In this document: positions 18,518-27,606 of the stretch, piece after piece | Position numbering within the stretch: the first letter of the stretch is position 1 | Layout: the number at the start of each line of letters is the position of its first letter | Origin: a virus | DNA: 64,000 nucleotides | Reading direction: 5' to 3' (one strand) | Virus record (IMG/VR): IMGVR_UViG_3300020463_000009 | Span: 1 to 64,000 of that record | The notes under the pieces: generated by a model | Told to the model about the DNA's origin: nothing | What the model saw: the letters and a program-made list of their open reading frames with translations, nothing else | Database searches by the model: none | Translations under genes and position numbers: made by a program

Positions 18518-19001
18518 AGTGAATTTGAAAGACCATTTTGTAAATGCTGTATATGTCAATAATGAAAGAACATTAATAGAAGTTTTTTATACTTCACCAG
18601 ATTTCAAAGAAACTCATAACGCAATCATAGAACACGATACTGAACATCCAGACTTTCAACATTTAATGAAATTTGTAAGTGTAGATGATTTACACGAAAA
18701 TACTTACAATCAAAAAAAATTAGAAAGAAAAGAGTTTGAAGAAGAAGCTATTAAGATTGCTAAAAAATCTGGTCTAGTTTTTGATTACAATAGAATTGAT
18801 ACTAAATTTTTTCCTGCTTTAGTAAAAGCATTATTTGTAGATGAAGAAAATGATGACCACTTATTTGCTTTAAAACTTGCATTATTCGAAGTAGAAAAAA
18901 TTAGAGATACAAAAAACGAAGATTTAAAAGTAGAGTTAAGAAAATCTAAAACAAAACTAGAAGCTTTAGATAAAGCAATTAATATTTTAAGAAGTAATTA
19001 G
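18507..19001 (+). CDS. Hypothetical charged protein
   Basis: A 164-residue acidic/basic-rich protein overlapping the epimerase by 11 bp. Residues 70-90 and 125-160 are strongly helical with Lys/Glu heptads. Its 3' end overlaps the convergent glycosyltransferase gene by 23 bp, so the two transcripts are antisense over the stop codons. No family recognised. Similar proteins occur in T4-like cyanophages next to tail genes, to my recollection, so it may be a structural-module gene and not part of the metabolic cassette. Confidence 0.55.
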   Translation: MLTKVNLKDHFVNAVYVNNERTLIEVFYTSPDFKETHNAIIEHDTEHPDFQHLMKFVSVDDLHENTYNQKKLERKEFEEEAIKIAKKSGLVFDYNRIDTKFFPALVKALFVDEENDDHLFALKLALFEVEKIRDTKNEDLKVELRKSKTKLEALDKAINILRSN

Positions 19002-19551
19002 ACCACCAGCCAGACCAACCTTTTTCCATAAGGTGTTGCATTTGACCAAAAGTAATCATATTTTCTTTAGTAGGTTTATCGTGAATATGGTTTTTAATTG
19101 ATGAACAAAAATGTCTACCATAAGTATAGTATTTAATTTCGTGATAATAAAACTCATCACTACCCTTATTGTATTTCTTTAAGTAATATTCGTCATTTGA
19201 TTTAAACTTATCCCAAATATAAGATACATCACCTGTCCAAGATACGACAGACGAGTTTAAAGGTGTATGGGCTTTCTCTCGCCACCAAGAATCATCTAGT
19301 AATGTAAAATGTTTTCTAACTAATGGTCTTAACTTATCAAATATACATACGTCTAAATCAAAGTATAAATTTTCACCGTCTCTAAACATATCATACATTT
19401 GAAGTTTGTTATACCAATTACCATATAAATCTTTTTCAATGACCTCAAACTTATCATACTTGATACCTGAATAAGTATCAATCATATGTTTTAAATTATC
19501 AACGTGCCATTGAGTAAACTTATCACCAAATCTACAACAAATTATTCTCAT
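18979..19551 (-). CDS. Putative glycosyltransferase (GT-A, DxD)
   Basis: A 190-residue protein with a GT-A type fold pattern: a beta strand at the N-terminus (MRIICCRFGDKF) and an acidic DxD-like motif at Asp65-Leu-Asp67 within LYFDLDVCIF, the site that binds the metal and nucleotide sugar. Several Trp/Tyr-rich segments follow (DDSWWREKAH; GWSGWWSNYF at the end). It resembles small GT8-like or capsule-type transferases encoded by marine phages. It is the last gene of the minus-strand operon and overlaps the upstream gene by 4 bp. Donor and acceptor are unknown. Confidence 0.65.
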   Translation of the reverse strand: MRIICCRFGDKFTQWHVDNLKHMIDTYSGIKYDKFEVIEKDLYGNWYNKLQMYDMFRDGENLYFDLDVCIFDKLRPLVRKHFTLLDDSWWREKAHTPLNSSVVSWTGDVSYIWDKFKSNDEYYLKKYNKGSDEFYYHEIKYYTYGRHFCSSIKNHIHDKPTKENMITFGQMQHLMEKGWSGWWSNYFLKY

Positions 19552-20417
19552 TTTATTTCTGTTATCTTAATGCCTCTATTTCTATGAGAGTTTATTTTAA
19601 ACTCTGCTTTTTCAGGTATGTTATGAGTATTACCATATGGGTCTTTTACTTGACCTTTATCTTTAGTTATGTCAACTATTTTTGCTTTTCTCATTTGTTT
19701 ACCAGTTCTAGGGTGTGTTTCTTGGTCAGTTATTGTAATCTTACTACCATTAGCAGCGCCTAACATTAATTCAGTTTCGTCAGATTCCCAACGAGGTTTA
19801 TCATTTCTAGGATAACCAATACCTAAACCATAACATATTTCTTTGGTACCATTTTTTATGTCATCCATAATACCTAATTTTTTAGGCCAATAATCATCAC
19901 CATTTAAATCATTATGACTTTTATTAGCGCCTGTGGCAAATCCCATTGAGGCAGCTGCTTTCATTGTTAGACCTAAAGATATACCAATACTACAATAGGC
20001 ATTTTGCCATCTGTTTTTATCTGTATTAGATTTTAAAGTACCATCAGCGTGAGAGTTTAATTGACTATTAGGTTCTTTTGCCACCCATACCATATAGATA
20101 CTAGCATTTGATTGTGAGTTTCTCCAGTTTGCTGGAGGATTTCTTCTATGAGTATAACCCCAAGTATATCTTGATATCTCTTGTATTACTTTTCTATCAG
20201 CCGTATAATATACATCAAAATATCCTTCGTGTTGTTTAGTAGGACTATTTGTTGCTATCCATAATAATTCATTAACAATATCATCTACTAAAAGAGGGTT
20301 TAATTTACTCCACTTTTCATAATCCCAATTTCTTTGGCATTTTTGAATTTTATTATATATTTCTCTTTCTTTGTCCCATTCATAAAACATATGCATAATT
20401 TTATTCTCAACGTCCAT
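19548..20417 (-). CDS. Nitroreductase-family flavoprotein with C-terminal extension
   Basis: A 289-residue protein with nitroreductase-family features: TNSPTKQHEGYFDVYYTAD near residues 56-74 (the SPS/TxxNxQPW-like FMN-binding region), a central NAYCSIGISLGLTMKAAASM segment near 139-158 (the family's long dimer helix, with G-F-A-T-G following), and GLGIGYPRN near 198-206. The last 60-70 residues, rich in Lys, Gly and beta strands, are an extension not usual for the family. FMN-dependent oxidoreduction is likely; the substrate is unknown. It abuts the upstream gene with no gap. Confidence 0.65.
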   Translation of the reverse strand: MDVENKIMHMFYEWDKEREIYNKIQKCQRNWDYEKWSKLNPLLVDDIVNELLWIATNSPTKQHEGYFDVYYTADRKVIQEISRYTWGYTHRRNPPANWRNSQSNASIYMVWVAKEPNSQLNSHADGTLKSNTDKNRWQNAYCSIGISLGLTMKAAASMGFATGANKSHNDLNGDDYWPKKLGIMDDIKNGTKEICYGLGIGYPRNDKPRWESDETELMLGAANGSKITITDQETHPRTGKQMRKAKIVDITKDKGQVKDPYGNTHNIPEKAEFKINSHRNRGIKITEIK

Positions 20418-21122
20418 TTAAATATCCTTTATCTTATTATCAGGTCCAGCATAATGTATAATCTTTATATACTTATGTGCCTCACCCATTATTGCATAGT
20501 CTGTTTTAAATTTTTTGCAATATAATTTCTGTAATTCTAAATCTTTTCTAAAATCATTTGATTTTTTGTATAAAATTCTACCTGGTAATTTTTTAACTTT
20601 ATATCTTTCTTTAGCCGTTGAATTAACATAGTTTTGTTCACCATAATATTTTTTATGTACAATACCTTCATTATAATAATAGTTTTGTTTATAGTCTGGA
20701 TTTAGTTCAAAATCTTCCCATATCATTTTTAAAGTACCAGATTTAAATTTATAAAAACCACCGTTCATACCTAATTTATTATCCCACCAAGCGTCATAAG
20801 TTAATAACTCACCATCTTTTACTTTAGCAGTTAATATATCATCAATATTATTAACTATTACCTGGTCAATATCCATAATTATAATATCATCACCTGGTTT
20901 TTGATAACCATATAAAGGACTAAAGAATTTTAATTTATGCCAATGTTTTTTTATATTACTATGATGATTATAAGGTAATACTATATCTGCCTCAACATCC
21001 GTATCACTAATACATACAGATTGAAAAGGCACACTACTATGCTTTCTAATACTATTATAAAAATTAGATACGTAGTCTGGTGTATATAGACCTTTAAAAT
21101 ATACGGTACATATTTTAAGCAT
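20418..21122 (-). CDS. Putative glycosyltransferase (GT-A, DxD)
   Basis: A 234-residue protein starting MLKICTVYFKGLYTPDYVSN. The motif IIIMDIDQVIV places a DxD at Asp84-Ile-Asp86, followed by the usual MNGGFYKFKSG acceptor-side loop near residues 119-129 and a conserved IIHYAGP near the end. These are hallmarks of GT8-like or related retaining GT-A enzymes. It overlaps the next upstream glycosyltransferase by 8 bp. The acceptor may be a virion or surface glycan, which is inference. Confidence 0.7.
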   Translation of the reverse strand: MLKICTVYFKGLYTPDYVSNFYNSIRKHSSVPFQSVCISDTDVEADIVLPYNHHSNIKKHWHKLKFFSPLYGYQKPGDDIIIMDIDQVIVNNIDDILTAKVKDGELLTYDAWWDNKLGMNGGFYKFKSGTLKMIWEDFELNPDYKQNYYYNEGIVHKKYYGEQNYVNSTAKERYKVKKLPGRILYKKSNDFRKDLELQKLYCKKFKTDYAIMGEAHKYIKIIHYAGPDNKIKDI

Positions 21123-21942
21123 TTACATTTCTCCAAACAATATCAAATCTTTTGTTGATAGCGTGTATTAATTTTGTATCTTCAGGTATGAATAAGTTAT
21201 CATAGAAAAAGTAATGCCATTTATCATCAAGCCATTGTACAGATACATCTTTTTCTTTTAACTTAACACTAAACAAAGTTTCATTATCATAACCAAAGTA
21301 ATCTACTATTTTTTTAGGAAACATACTTTTGTCAAATTTTAATTGTGTCATTGTAATCATATCTTGGTCAAATTGATTAAAATACTCTAGTTGAAATAAA
21401 TGAGATTTATCTATACCTATAATACCAGTATTAACTACATCAACCTCTGAGCTAAGACCTCTATGTAATAACATTGCTTGAGCATTGTAATACTTTGAGT
21501 TAGGACTTCTAATTGTTTGAGAAGTTTCAGATATATCTTCTATCTTAGCGACCTTATTATTATTATTTGCAATAGCAATACCTTTAGATAAATCAAATAC
21601 TTCAAAAAAGTTTTCTTTAGTATTAGGCACCACATCAAAATCAATGTATAACATCTGGTCGTACTTTGAAGAAAACTTATAGAGTAAATATATCTTAAAA
21701 AAGTTTATTATGTTGTAAGTTGTTAAGAAAGGATATTTACCTTTCATTTCATCATAATATTCTTTATACTTATTTACTAATACAAAGTCAGCACCAATAC
21801 TATCAGCATATTCTTTTTTACAATCAATAAGTCTTTGATAGTTTTCTTTAAACTCATTTTTTGTATTTAAGTTTGTTTTTTGATTATCAACAAACTCGTT
21901 ATCAGGTACTTCAATGTATATACTATAAATTAATTTTTTCAT
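21115..21942 (-). CDS. Putative glycosyltransferase (GT-A, DxD)
   Basis: A 275-residue protein starting MKKLIYSIYIEVPD. I prefer the ATG at 21942 over a TTG four codons upstream. The motif MLYIDFDVVPN gives a DxD at Asp101-Phe-Asp103, and VVNTGIIGIDKSH around residues 169-181 is the typical sugar-acceptor loop. The gene overlaps the methyltransferase-like gene by 20 bp. It is the third GT-A enzyme of the operon; the three differ in sequence, which suggests different linkages in one oligosaccharide. Confidence 0.7.
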   Translation of the reverse strand: MKKLIYSIYIEVPDNEFVDNQKTNLNTKNEFKENYQRLIDCKKEYADSIGADFVLVNKYKEYYDEMKGKYPFLTTYNIINFFKIYLLYKFSSKYDQMLYIDFDVVPNTKENFFEVFDLSKGIAIANNNNKVAKIEDISETSQTIRSPNSKYYNAQAMLLHRGLSSEVDVVNTGIIGIDKSHLFQLEYFNQFDQDMITMTQLKFDKSMFPKKIVDYFGYDNETLFSVKLKEKDVSVQWLDDKWHYFFYDNLFIPEDTKLIHAINKRFDIVWRNVNA

Positions 21943-22519
21943 ATTTTCCAACAAGAGTAAATCTCAAGCCTCTTTCATCTTCGATTATACCTTTATCTAA
22001 AACTCTTGCATTGTCTGGTAATTGTTTTTGAAACTCATCAATACCACCAACACAATTAGTATGGTCTTTTATACTTCTCATATTATTTGATTGATAGGCA
22101 AAATAGGCATTCGTATCTAGTCTTAATTCTTTCATAGGTCGCATATGTTCGCAAGACGTATTAATAATTAAATTTGCATTTTGTATTCTACCTAATCTAT
22201 CTTCATTCCAAACATCACTTGTAATAAAATCAACATTATCATAATGATTAAATAATCTATGTTTAGCTAAACCAAGAACCTCATCATTTAAATCTATTAA
22301 GGTTATTCTTTTTACTTGTTTAAAAGCAGGTATTAATATACTACCATACCAACCACCAAGTATAACTATTTCACTATCACTATCAACCATATTTAAATCA
22401 TTAACCATTTTAATTAGCATTTCTTTAGATTTAAATTGATTAGGACTAAATGAATCTAAAAGGTCCATATTATGCCTACCTTCTCTCATTATATTTTTAA
22501 ATAATTGTAAATCTATCAT
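21923..22519 (-). CDS. Methyltransferase-like Rossmann protein
   Basis: A 198-residue protein. Residues 51-60 (IVILGGWYGS) resemble motif I of SAM-dependent methyltransferases, with Asp76 (ITLIDLND) as the expected acidic ribose-binding residue and DNVDFITSDVWN near residues 93-104 as the adenine-side motif. A stretch LIINTSCEHM near 116-125 follows as motif IV. The glycine loop is GGWYGS, not GxGxG, so cofactor binding is likely but not certain. It overlaps the small ORF upstream by 4 bp (ATGA). Confidence 0.6.
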   Translation of the reverse strand: MIDLQLFKNIMREGRHNMDLLDSFSPNQFKSKEMLIKMVNDLNMVDSDSEIVILGGWYGSILIPAFKQVKRITLIDLNDEVLGLAKHRLFNHYDNVDFITSDVWNEDRLGRIQNANLIINTSCEHMRPMKELRLDTNAYFAYQSNNMRSIKDHTNCVGGIDEFQKQLPDNARVLDKGIIEDERGLRFTLVGKYEKINL

Positions 22520-22614
22520 TTTAATTTCCCCATAACTATTAGTCTTGCAATTTTAGGTGAATAATTGTTAATACAAATATATTCTACCAATCTTTTTCTA
22601 AACATAAAAAGCAT
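22516..22614 (-). CDS. Small basic 32-aa peptide in operon junction
   Basis: A 32-residue ORF (starts MLFMFRKRLVEYIC, ends VMGKLK) that fills exactly the gap between the nitroreductase and the methyltransferase-like gene. Its start overlaps the upstream stop as TAATG and its stop overlaps the next start as ATGA. Double coupling makes translation plausible, at least to carry ribosomes across the junction. Basic and slightly hydrophobic; no family recognised. Confidence 0.4.
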   Translation of the reverse strand: MLFMFRKRLVEYICINNYSPKIARLIVMGKLK

Positions 22615-23303
22615 TACTTCTTCCATTTAATAATCTCCTCATACTCTGGTTTAATATCTTCTTTTTCTCTTCCGTAAGACCTTAACATTTCATATCTATA
22701 AAGTTCACTATATCCTGCTGACATTAAAACTATTGGTCTATAATCAGCGTCTTTTAATCCTATGTCGTGCCATTTTTCTATCTCTCTAAAAAAACAAGAA
22801 GTATATGATACATCTATATTTTGTTCAAGTAAATAACTTGATAAATTTTGTATAAACATTCCTACTTCAACTGCCGAAGTATCAATAAAATTGTGTACTC
22901 TACTTGGCCAGGCTTGGTCAAAAAACATTCCTTCTTCAACTTGTTTTTCATAAAATTTATTAGGATTTCTAGGTTGAGCGTGAATACAAAATAAGTAAGG
23001 ATTAGATTTTATATGTTCATAGTAGGGGTTTGGTTTACCACTCTCTGTTCTTGTTGCCTCACCTCTTTGCATTGCTCTTTTCTCGGCGTCTTTATGATTT
23101 TCTGCAACCATTTTCCAAACTTTTATTTTTTCTTCTTTATGTTCAGGACCATAAACAATTACTTTCCAAGGCATAGCATTATTTTTAGATGGTGATGTTT
23201 TCCAGGCCTGCCATAATGCAAACTCTATTTTATCTTTTGGTGGCACATCATCTTTATAAAATCTAACGTGATGTCTTTTTTCTAATAAATCAAACGTACT
23301 CAT
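22614..23303 (-). CDS. Nitroreductase-family FMN oxidoreductase
   Basis: A 229-residue protein. Arg10-His-His-Val-Arg14 (EKRHHVRFY) is the N-terminal RxxR FMN-phosphate contact of nitroreductases, TSPSKNNAMPWKVIVYG near residues 36-52 is the conserved SPSxxNxQPW segment, and AVEVGMFIQNLSSYLLEQ near 144-161 is the dimer/FMN helix. Length is normal for the family. It overlaps the carbamoyltransferase by 4 bp. The reaction is unknown; in natural-product operons such enzymes oxidise or reduce pathway intermediates. Confidence 0.8.
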   Translation of the reverse strand: MSTFDLLEKRHHVRFYKDDVPPKDKIEFALWQAWKTSPSKNNAMPWKVIVYGPEHKEEKIKVWKMVAENHKDAEKRAMQRGEATRTESGKPNPYYEHIKSNPYLFCIHAQPRNPNKFYEKQVEEGMFFDQAWPSRVHNFIDTSAVEVGMFIQNLSSYLLEQNIDVSYTSCFFREIEKWHDIGLKDADYRPIVLMSAGYSELYRYEMLRSYGREKEDIKPEYEEIIKWKK

Positions 23304-24787
23304 TTATACATAACCTTATCATTAATTACTAATATATCTAATGCAGTTTTTTTAAAAGTTTTTAAAGCGTGTTCAGGTGAATCTACAATAGGTTCTTGAC
23401 AATTAAAACTTGTATTTAATAACATAGGTACACCTGTCTCTTTGTAAAATGCATTTATAATATCGTAAAACTTTTGATTAAACTTTCTATTGACCGTTTG
23501 TATTCTTGCAGTATTATCAACGTGAGTAATACCAGGTACTTCAGCTGATTTAACTTTACATATACGAGACATAAAAGGACTTGGTAATCTTGTATCAAAA
23601 TAATCTTGATAATGTTCTTCTAATACTGCTGGTGCAAATGGTCTAAAATCTTCTCTATTTTTAATTGTACTATTAATAATATTCTTAATATTAGGATTTC
23701 TAGGGTCTGCTAATATACTTCTATTACCTAATGCACGATTACCACTTTCTGCTCTATCTTGAAACCAACCAACTATTTTACCACTAGCGATTTCTTTTGC
23801 AATCTTTTCATAGTCAGCGTATATAAAACCAGGAAAAGAATAATTAGAACCAGCAAAAGTATCTGTTTTATGTACTTCATCATTTAAATTATAACTTGCG
23901 TGTTGATAAACACCTAATGCTTGGCCTTCATCACCTACAGCAGGTGGTACATATACGTTTTCATAATGATTTAAAAACTCTTCATTCATATAACCATTGT
24001 ATGCAACACCACCAGCAATACAAAGATTTTCGCAAGTTTTAAGTGGATAGATATGCTCTTTTATTTTGTCTAAAGTAAATTTTTGTAGAGTATGTGCTAA
24101 GTCTTCTTTACCATACTTTTCTATATTAATCAGATTGTGTATATCATACTTCTTCTCTCGGATATCGCCGGAGATTATCGTTTCAAACACATCATAGTAG
24201 TATTGATTAAAACTACCATAGCCGACTAACCCCATCAGTTTACTTGCGCCTAATGAACCAAATCCAGTCAGTTTAGCCATTTGATTCCATAACCACCCTA
24301 TTGGTAACTCTTTTGATAGGTCTTTTATGTTTGTATCTTTATCAACAAATATACATCTAAATTTAGCACCTATTCCGTCAATGGCAAGTATATCTGAAAA
24401 CTCAAAGTCAGAATTTATCAAAGCATATGTGGCGTGAGCTTGGTGGTGGTCACAATAGTAAATATCATCTTTGAACACATAGTCAAATAATTTAGTTGGT
24501 ACAAAATTAAGAAACTCTTTATCAATAATTTCTTTTATCATTCTAATACCACCTAGAGTATAAGAAAATGCTAACACACCATCTGTCTTCTTAAAATATT
24601 CATTTACAAATTCATTGTTTAGTTTATAATCATTTGTATTTAACTTATCATTATCGTGGTCATATGCTTCTACGTGATAAGGTAGATTATGTTTAAATCT
24701 AGTATATCTTTCCATTTGTTTATGTAATTTGCCATCATAAACATTATGGTCGTGTAAGTTTAAAGCTACAGCAGTTATTTTATGCAT
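23300..24787 (-). CDS. NodU/CmcH-type carbamoyltransferase
   Basis: A 495-residue enzyme of the carbamoyltransferase family (NodU, CmcH, TobZ), which transfers a carbamoyl group from carbamoyl phosphate through a carbamoyl-adenylate. Seen: an N-terminal LHDHNVYDG (residues 11-19), the metal-binding DHHQAHATYA (His114, His115, His118), IDGIGAK near 134-140, CIAGGVAYNGYMNEE in the Kae1-like domain, and the YrdC-side signature RAESGNRALGNRSILADPR. It is somewhat shorter than NodU (about 560-600). The acceptor could be a sugar or a hydroxymethylated base. It overlaps both neighbours. Confidence 0.92.
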   Translation of the reverse strand: MHKITAVALNLHDHNVYDGKLHKQMERYTRFKHNLPYHVEAYDHDNDKLNTNDYKLNNEFVNEYFKKTDGVLAFSYTLGGIRMIKEIIDKEFLNFVPTKLFDYVFKDDIYYCDHHQAHATYALINSDFEFSDILAIDGIGAKFRCIFVDKDTNIKDLSKELPIGWLWNQMAKLTGFGSLGASKLMGLVGYGSFNQYYYDVFETIISGDIREKKYDIHNLINIEKYGKEDLAHTLQKFTLDKIKEHIYPLKTCENLCIAGGVAYNGYMNEEFLNHYENVYVPPAVGDEGQALGVYQHASYNLNDEVHKTDTFAGSNYSFPGFIYADYEKIAKEIASGKIVGWFQDRAESGNRALGNRSILADPRNPNIKNIINSTIKNREDFRPFAPAVLEEHYQDYFDTRLPSPFMSRICKVKSAEVPGITHVDNTARIQTVNRKFNQKFYDIINAFYKETGVPMLLNTSFNCQEPIVDSPEHALKTFKKTALDILVINDKVMYK

Positions 24788-25604
24788 TTAACACCTTCGC
24801 ATATTTTCTAAAAGGAAAATGACCTTTTGGTGGTACCCATTCGGTACAAGTTTTACAATAGTTCTCATACTTAAATAATTGCCAGTTCATCATCTTATCT
24901 ATATTCTCTTGCGTTAAGTCAAACGTTTTAGATAGTTCTTTATTATTAGCAAACTTTTTACTACAATGTACAATATGTCTCTTTTCAAAATCTATTACAG
25001 GCACCTGTGGAAAAGCTGCACACATTTTCCTATCTATCTCTTCAGCCTGTATAACATCTGTAAATTCTGGTGACCTGCCGTTAAATGCTTTCCACATAGT
25101 ATTCTTATGATTTAATTTTTCTAATACTTCAGGATATTTGTCTTTGTATTTAAAGTAATTTGGTGTTCTAACAACAACGTTAAAATTATTCTTATCATTT
25201 TCTGATACATAATCAAAATTACCTAGTTTTTTAACCTCATCTTCATACCAATCTAATATATTATGTTCAACATATAATATATCTTTATCTTCTAATATAT
25301 GAGGATATCTTTTTCTAATAAATGAGTTTGATAATACTGAACATATAAAATTAGGATACTTTTTAATTTCATTAATAACCTCATCTAAATTTTTAATTAA
25401 ACCTGGCTCACCACCTAATAAGTTAATTCTTACTTTATAATTTTTTAAATACTCTAAACACATTTTCAAAAAATCCATATCAACCGTTAAGTTTCTCATT
25501 TCTAAAGTATAACTTGTACAATAATGACAATCTTTATTACACGACATAGATAGAAAGAAATCTATCGCTCTATAATTATCTTGTATTTCTTTAAATGTTT
25601 TCAT
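24780..25604 (-). CDS. Radical SAM enzyme with C-terminal Cys motif
   Basis: A 274-residue protein with the radical SAM cluster motif Cys22-x3-Cys26-x2-Cys29 (MSCNKDCHYC) and the glycine-rich SAM-binding NLLGGEP at about residues 57-63. Towards the C-terminus, CAAFPQ, HCSKK and YCKTCTEW give further Cys residues that could bind an auxiliary cluster as in SPASM-type enzymes, although spacing is shorter. The substrate is unknown. It overlaps the neighbouring genes by 8 and 14 bp, so it is an integral member of the operon. Confidence 0.85.
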   Translation of the reverse strand: MKTFKEIQDNYRAIDFFLSMSCNKDCHYCTSYTLEMRNLTVDMDFLKMCLEYLKNYKVRINLLGGEPGLIKNLDEVINEIKKYPNFICSVLSNSFIRKRYPHILEDKDILYVEHNILDWYEDEVKKLGNFDYVSENDKNNFNVVVRTPNYFKYKDKYPEVLEKLNHKNTMWKAFNGRSPEFTDVIQAEEIDRKMCAAFPQVPVIDFEKRHIVHCSKKFANNKELSKTFDLTQENIDKMMNWQLFKYENYCKTCTEWVPPKGHFPFRKYAKVLNA

Positions 25605-25896
25605 ATATTGTTTTAAAAAAGAAAGTATTAAATGCTATTAATAATTTTTCTTTTGGTTTATCTGTTAAGTATGAAGTTATATCAATCCATTCTGGCATTT
25701 GATAGGTCTTCTCAATTAAATAGTGGTAGATATCTTCTACCTCTTTATCAACTAAACTTTCATCAAACATATCATCACCAACAACTTTTCGCATAGTTTG
25801 ACAAAGTGCAATCGGACACTTATCAGTTATATCAATCATATTACCTTTTTTGTCAATATAACTAAATTGAGTAAAAGATTTATTGTGTTCTATCAT
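25591..25896 (-). CDS. Hypothetical small protein between radical SAM and aminotransferase
   Basis: A 101-residue acidic protein, starting MIEHNKSFTQFSYIDKKG. It has two Cys (CPIALC, residues 28-33) and otherwise a helical pattern. No membrane segment. It overlaps the aminotransferase by 4 bp and the radical SAM gene by 14 bp. Size and position would suit a carrier or partner protein of the radical SAM enzyme, but there is no phosphopantetheine Ser motif or peptide leader motif, so this remains a guess. Confidence 0.55.
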   Translation of the reverse strand: MIEHNKSFTQFSYIDKKGNMIDITDKCPIALCQTMRKVVGDDMFDESLVDKEVEDIYHYLIEKTYQMPEWIDITSYLTDKPKEKLLIAFNTFFFKTIYENI

Positions 25897-26936
25897 ATTA
25901 ATAGTAAGATAGTATTAATTACTTTATCTAGTTCCTCTTTTTTCATAAACGGATGTAAAGGTAATGTTAATATTGAATCACAAACTATTCGTGTAATAAA
26001 ATCATCATCTTTTCTATGTTCTATATTTTCATACATTATATTATCTGAAATAGGTTTATCATAATGTATTTGACCTAATTTAGCCTTTACTCTGTCTCTT
26101 ACTTCTTTGTTTTGAAATCTAACTACATATTTGTGGTAGTTATGATTTAGATTATCAGGATTACTTTGTACGGTTACATATTCTTTTAATTTATCATCAT
26201 AGTATCTGGCATTTGCCTGTCTTCTTTGAATATAATCACCTAGTTTTTTTAATCTAAAATTAATAAATTCAGCATTAAATAATAACATTTTAGAATTGTA
26301 ACCTAGTTGTTTATGTTCGCCGTGTTTTCTTAATCTTTTAAATATCTCTGTATTACCATTTGTTAGTATCGCACCACCACCAGCAATACCAGCCACAACT
26401 TTATTTGCATTAAAACTTAACGTACTAATATCACCGATTGTTCCTGCTAAAGTACCATTTAAACTAGAACCAAGAGATTGGCAAGCGTCTTCTATAAAAT
26501 GAATATTTTTCTCTTGACAAAATTGTTTTATCTTGCTAGTATCAGACATATTACCAAATAAGTGAGGATAAATTATGGCTTTTACTTTGTCAGAATACAT
26601 CCTTTTAATACTATCTAAAGACATATGATAATCAGGCATATTAATATCACAAAATACTGGTGTCGCACCTACCATTGATATACAAGACGCAGTTGATATC
26701 CAAGAAAAGTTTGTTGTTAATACTTCATCACCTTTACCAACACCTATTTTTAATAATGAAAAAAATAATGCGTCTGTACCACTATTACAAACAACAACAT
26801 TTCTACCAAACATATCAGATAAACTATCTTCAAGAAACTCGATATTACCTTCTTGATTATCTTGTCTCATAACTTTATCAAATAGTTTTAAATATTCGCC
26901 AGTATAAATTTCGTATTCTTTATCCCAACCGTGCAT
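25893..26936 (-). CDS. DegT/DnrJ/EryC1/StrS PLP aminotransferase
   Basis: A 347-residue sugar aminotransferase-family protein. Seen: NSGTDALFFSLLKIGVGKGD (residues 51-70, PLP-phosphate region), ATPVFCDI (91-98), IEDACQSLGS with Asp150, and the PLP lysine Lys179 in STLSFNANKVVAGIAGGG. Length is normal to slightly short. The family makes 3- or 4-amino-deoxy sugars on nucleotide donors. It overlaps the SGNH-like gene by 17 bp. It supports a sugar-tailoring role for the operon. Confidence 0.92.
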   Translation of the reverse strand: MHGWDKEYEIYTGEYLKLFDKVMRQDNQEGNIEFLEDSLSDMFGRNVVVCNSGTDALFFSLLKIGVGKGDEVLTTNFSWISTASCISMVGATPVFCDINMPDYHMSLDSIKRMYSDKVKAIIYPHLFGNMSDTSKIKQFCQEKNIHFIEDACQSLGSSLNGTLAGTIGDISTLSFNANKVVAGIAGGGAILTNGNTEIFKRLRKHGEHKQLGYNSKMLLFNAEFINFRLKKLGDYIQRRQANARYYDDKLKEYVTVQSNPDNLNHNYHKYVVRFQNKEVRDRVKAKLGQIHYDKPISDNIMYENIEHRKDDDFITRIVCDSILTLPLHPFMKKEELDKVINTILLLI

Positions 26937-27606
26937 ATAACTCCTCCGCTATTACTTGATGACCTTTTTCATTAGGGTGGCCATCTTCTCTTGATATGTA
27001 ATCTTCAGGTTTTTTCATAAAGTCTTGCATAGAAAAACCACCAAGTTCTTTACTAGGAAAACCTATAAAATTATCATCAATTAAATTATATAAGGGATTT
27101 TTTTGCATTTCAAAATAATGTTCTTGCCTTGTTAAAAGTTTACCTCTAGCTTTAGGCCAGACTTCGGGGTTATCAGTCCACCTTGCAGTTTCATATGAAT
27201 CAATTATTTGTACTTGTTTATATTTTAATCCTAATGATTTACATAATTGTTGAAAACTATATTGAAACATTAAAGTTCTACCTATAAAATAATGATTGTC
27301 GCCTTTTTCGTCCCAAATGTCATTATTCCAATGAGACTTATCTAAATAATAATAATCTCTACGTGCAGCTCTTGACCAACCTGCTAACACTAGACCTATA
27401 TTTTTTGCGTTTATATTTTTGACAATACTTGTATAAATGTATTCTTGACCGGCACCTGATTGACCTACGTTTATACAATTCATATCTAACTTTTTAGCTA
27501 AGAGTTGAGGCCATTTTGGCCAAGAACAATCTAACTCTGGATGATGAGCAGATTGATAATTTTCTGTCGTATAACTACAACCACTAACTAATAATATTTT
27601 TTTCAT
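26920..27606 (-). CDS. SGNH/GDSL-like hydrolase
   Basis: A 228-residue protein with SGNH-hydrolase blocks: block I GCSYT (Ser11), an Asn/Gly region CINVGQSGAGQEY near residues 44-56, and block V Asp208-Gly-His210 (DGHPNEKGH). The Ser-Asp-His triad is therefore present in order. Such enzymes add or remove acyl groups on sugars or lipids. A central Trp-rich portion (ETARWTDNPEVWPKA) is unlike typical GDSL esterases. It overlaps both neighbours and belongs to the same operon. Confidence 0.75.
   Translation of the reverse strand: MKKILLVSGCSYTTENYQSAHHPELDCSWPKWPQLLAKKLDMNCINVGQSGAGQEYIYTSIVKNINAKNIGLVLAGWSRAARRDYYYLDKSHWNNDIWDEKGDNHYFIGRTLMFQYSFQQLCKSLGLKYKQVQIIDSYETARWTDNPEVWPKARGKLLTRQEHYFEMQKNPLYNLIDDNFIGFPSKELGGFSMQDFMKKPEDYISREDGHPNEKGHQVIAEELYARLG

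Noticed and set aside
20334-20525. Plus-strand open frame (63 codons), hydrophobic
   Set aside because: Antisense across two genes of the minus operon; hydrophobicity comes from AT-rich reverse strand.
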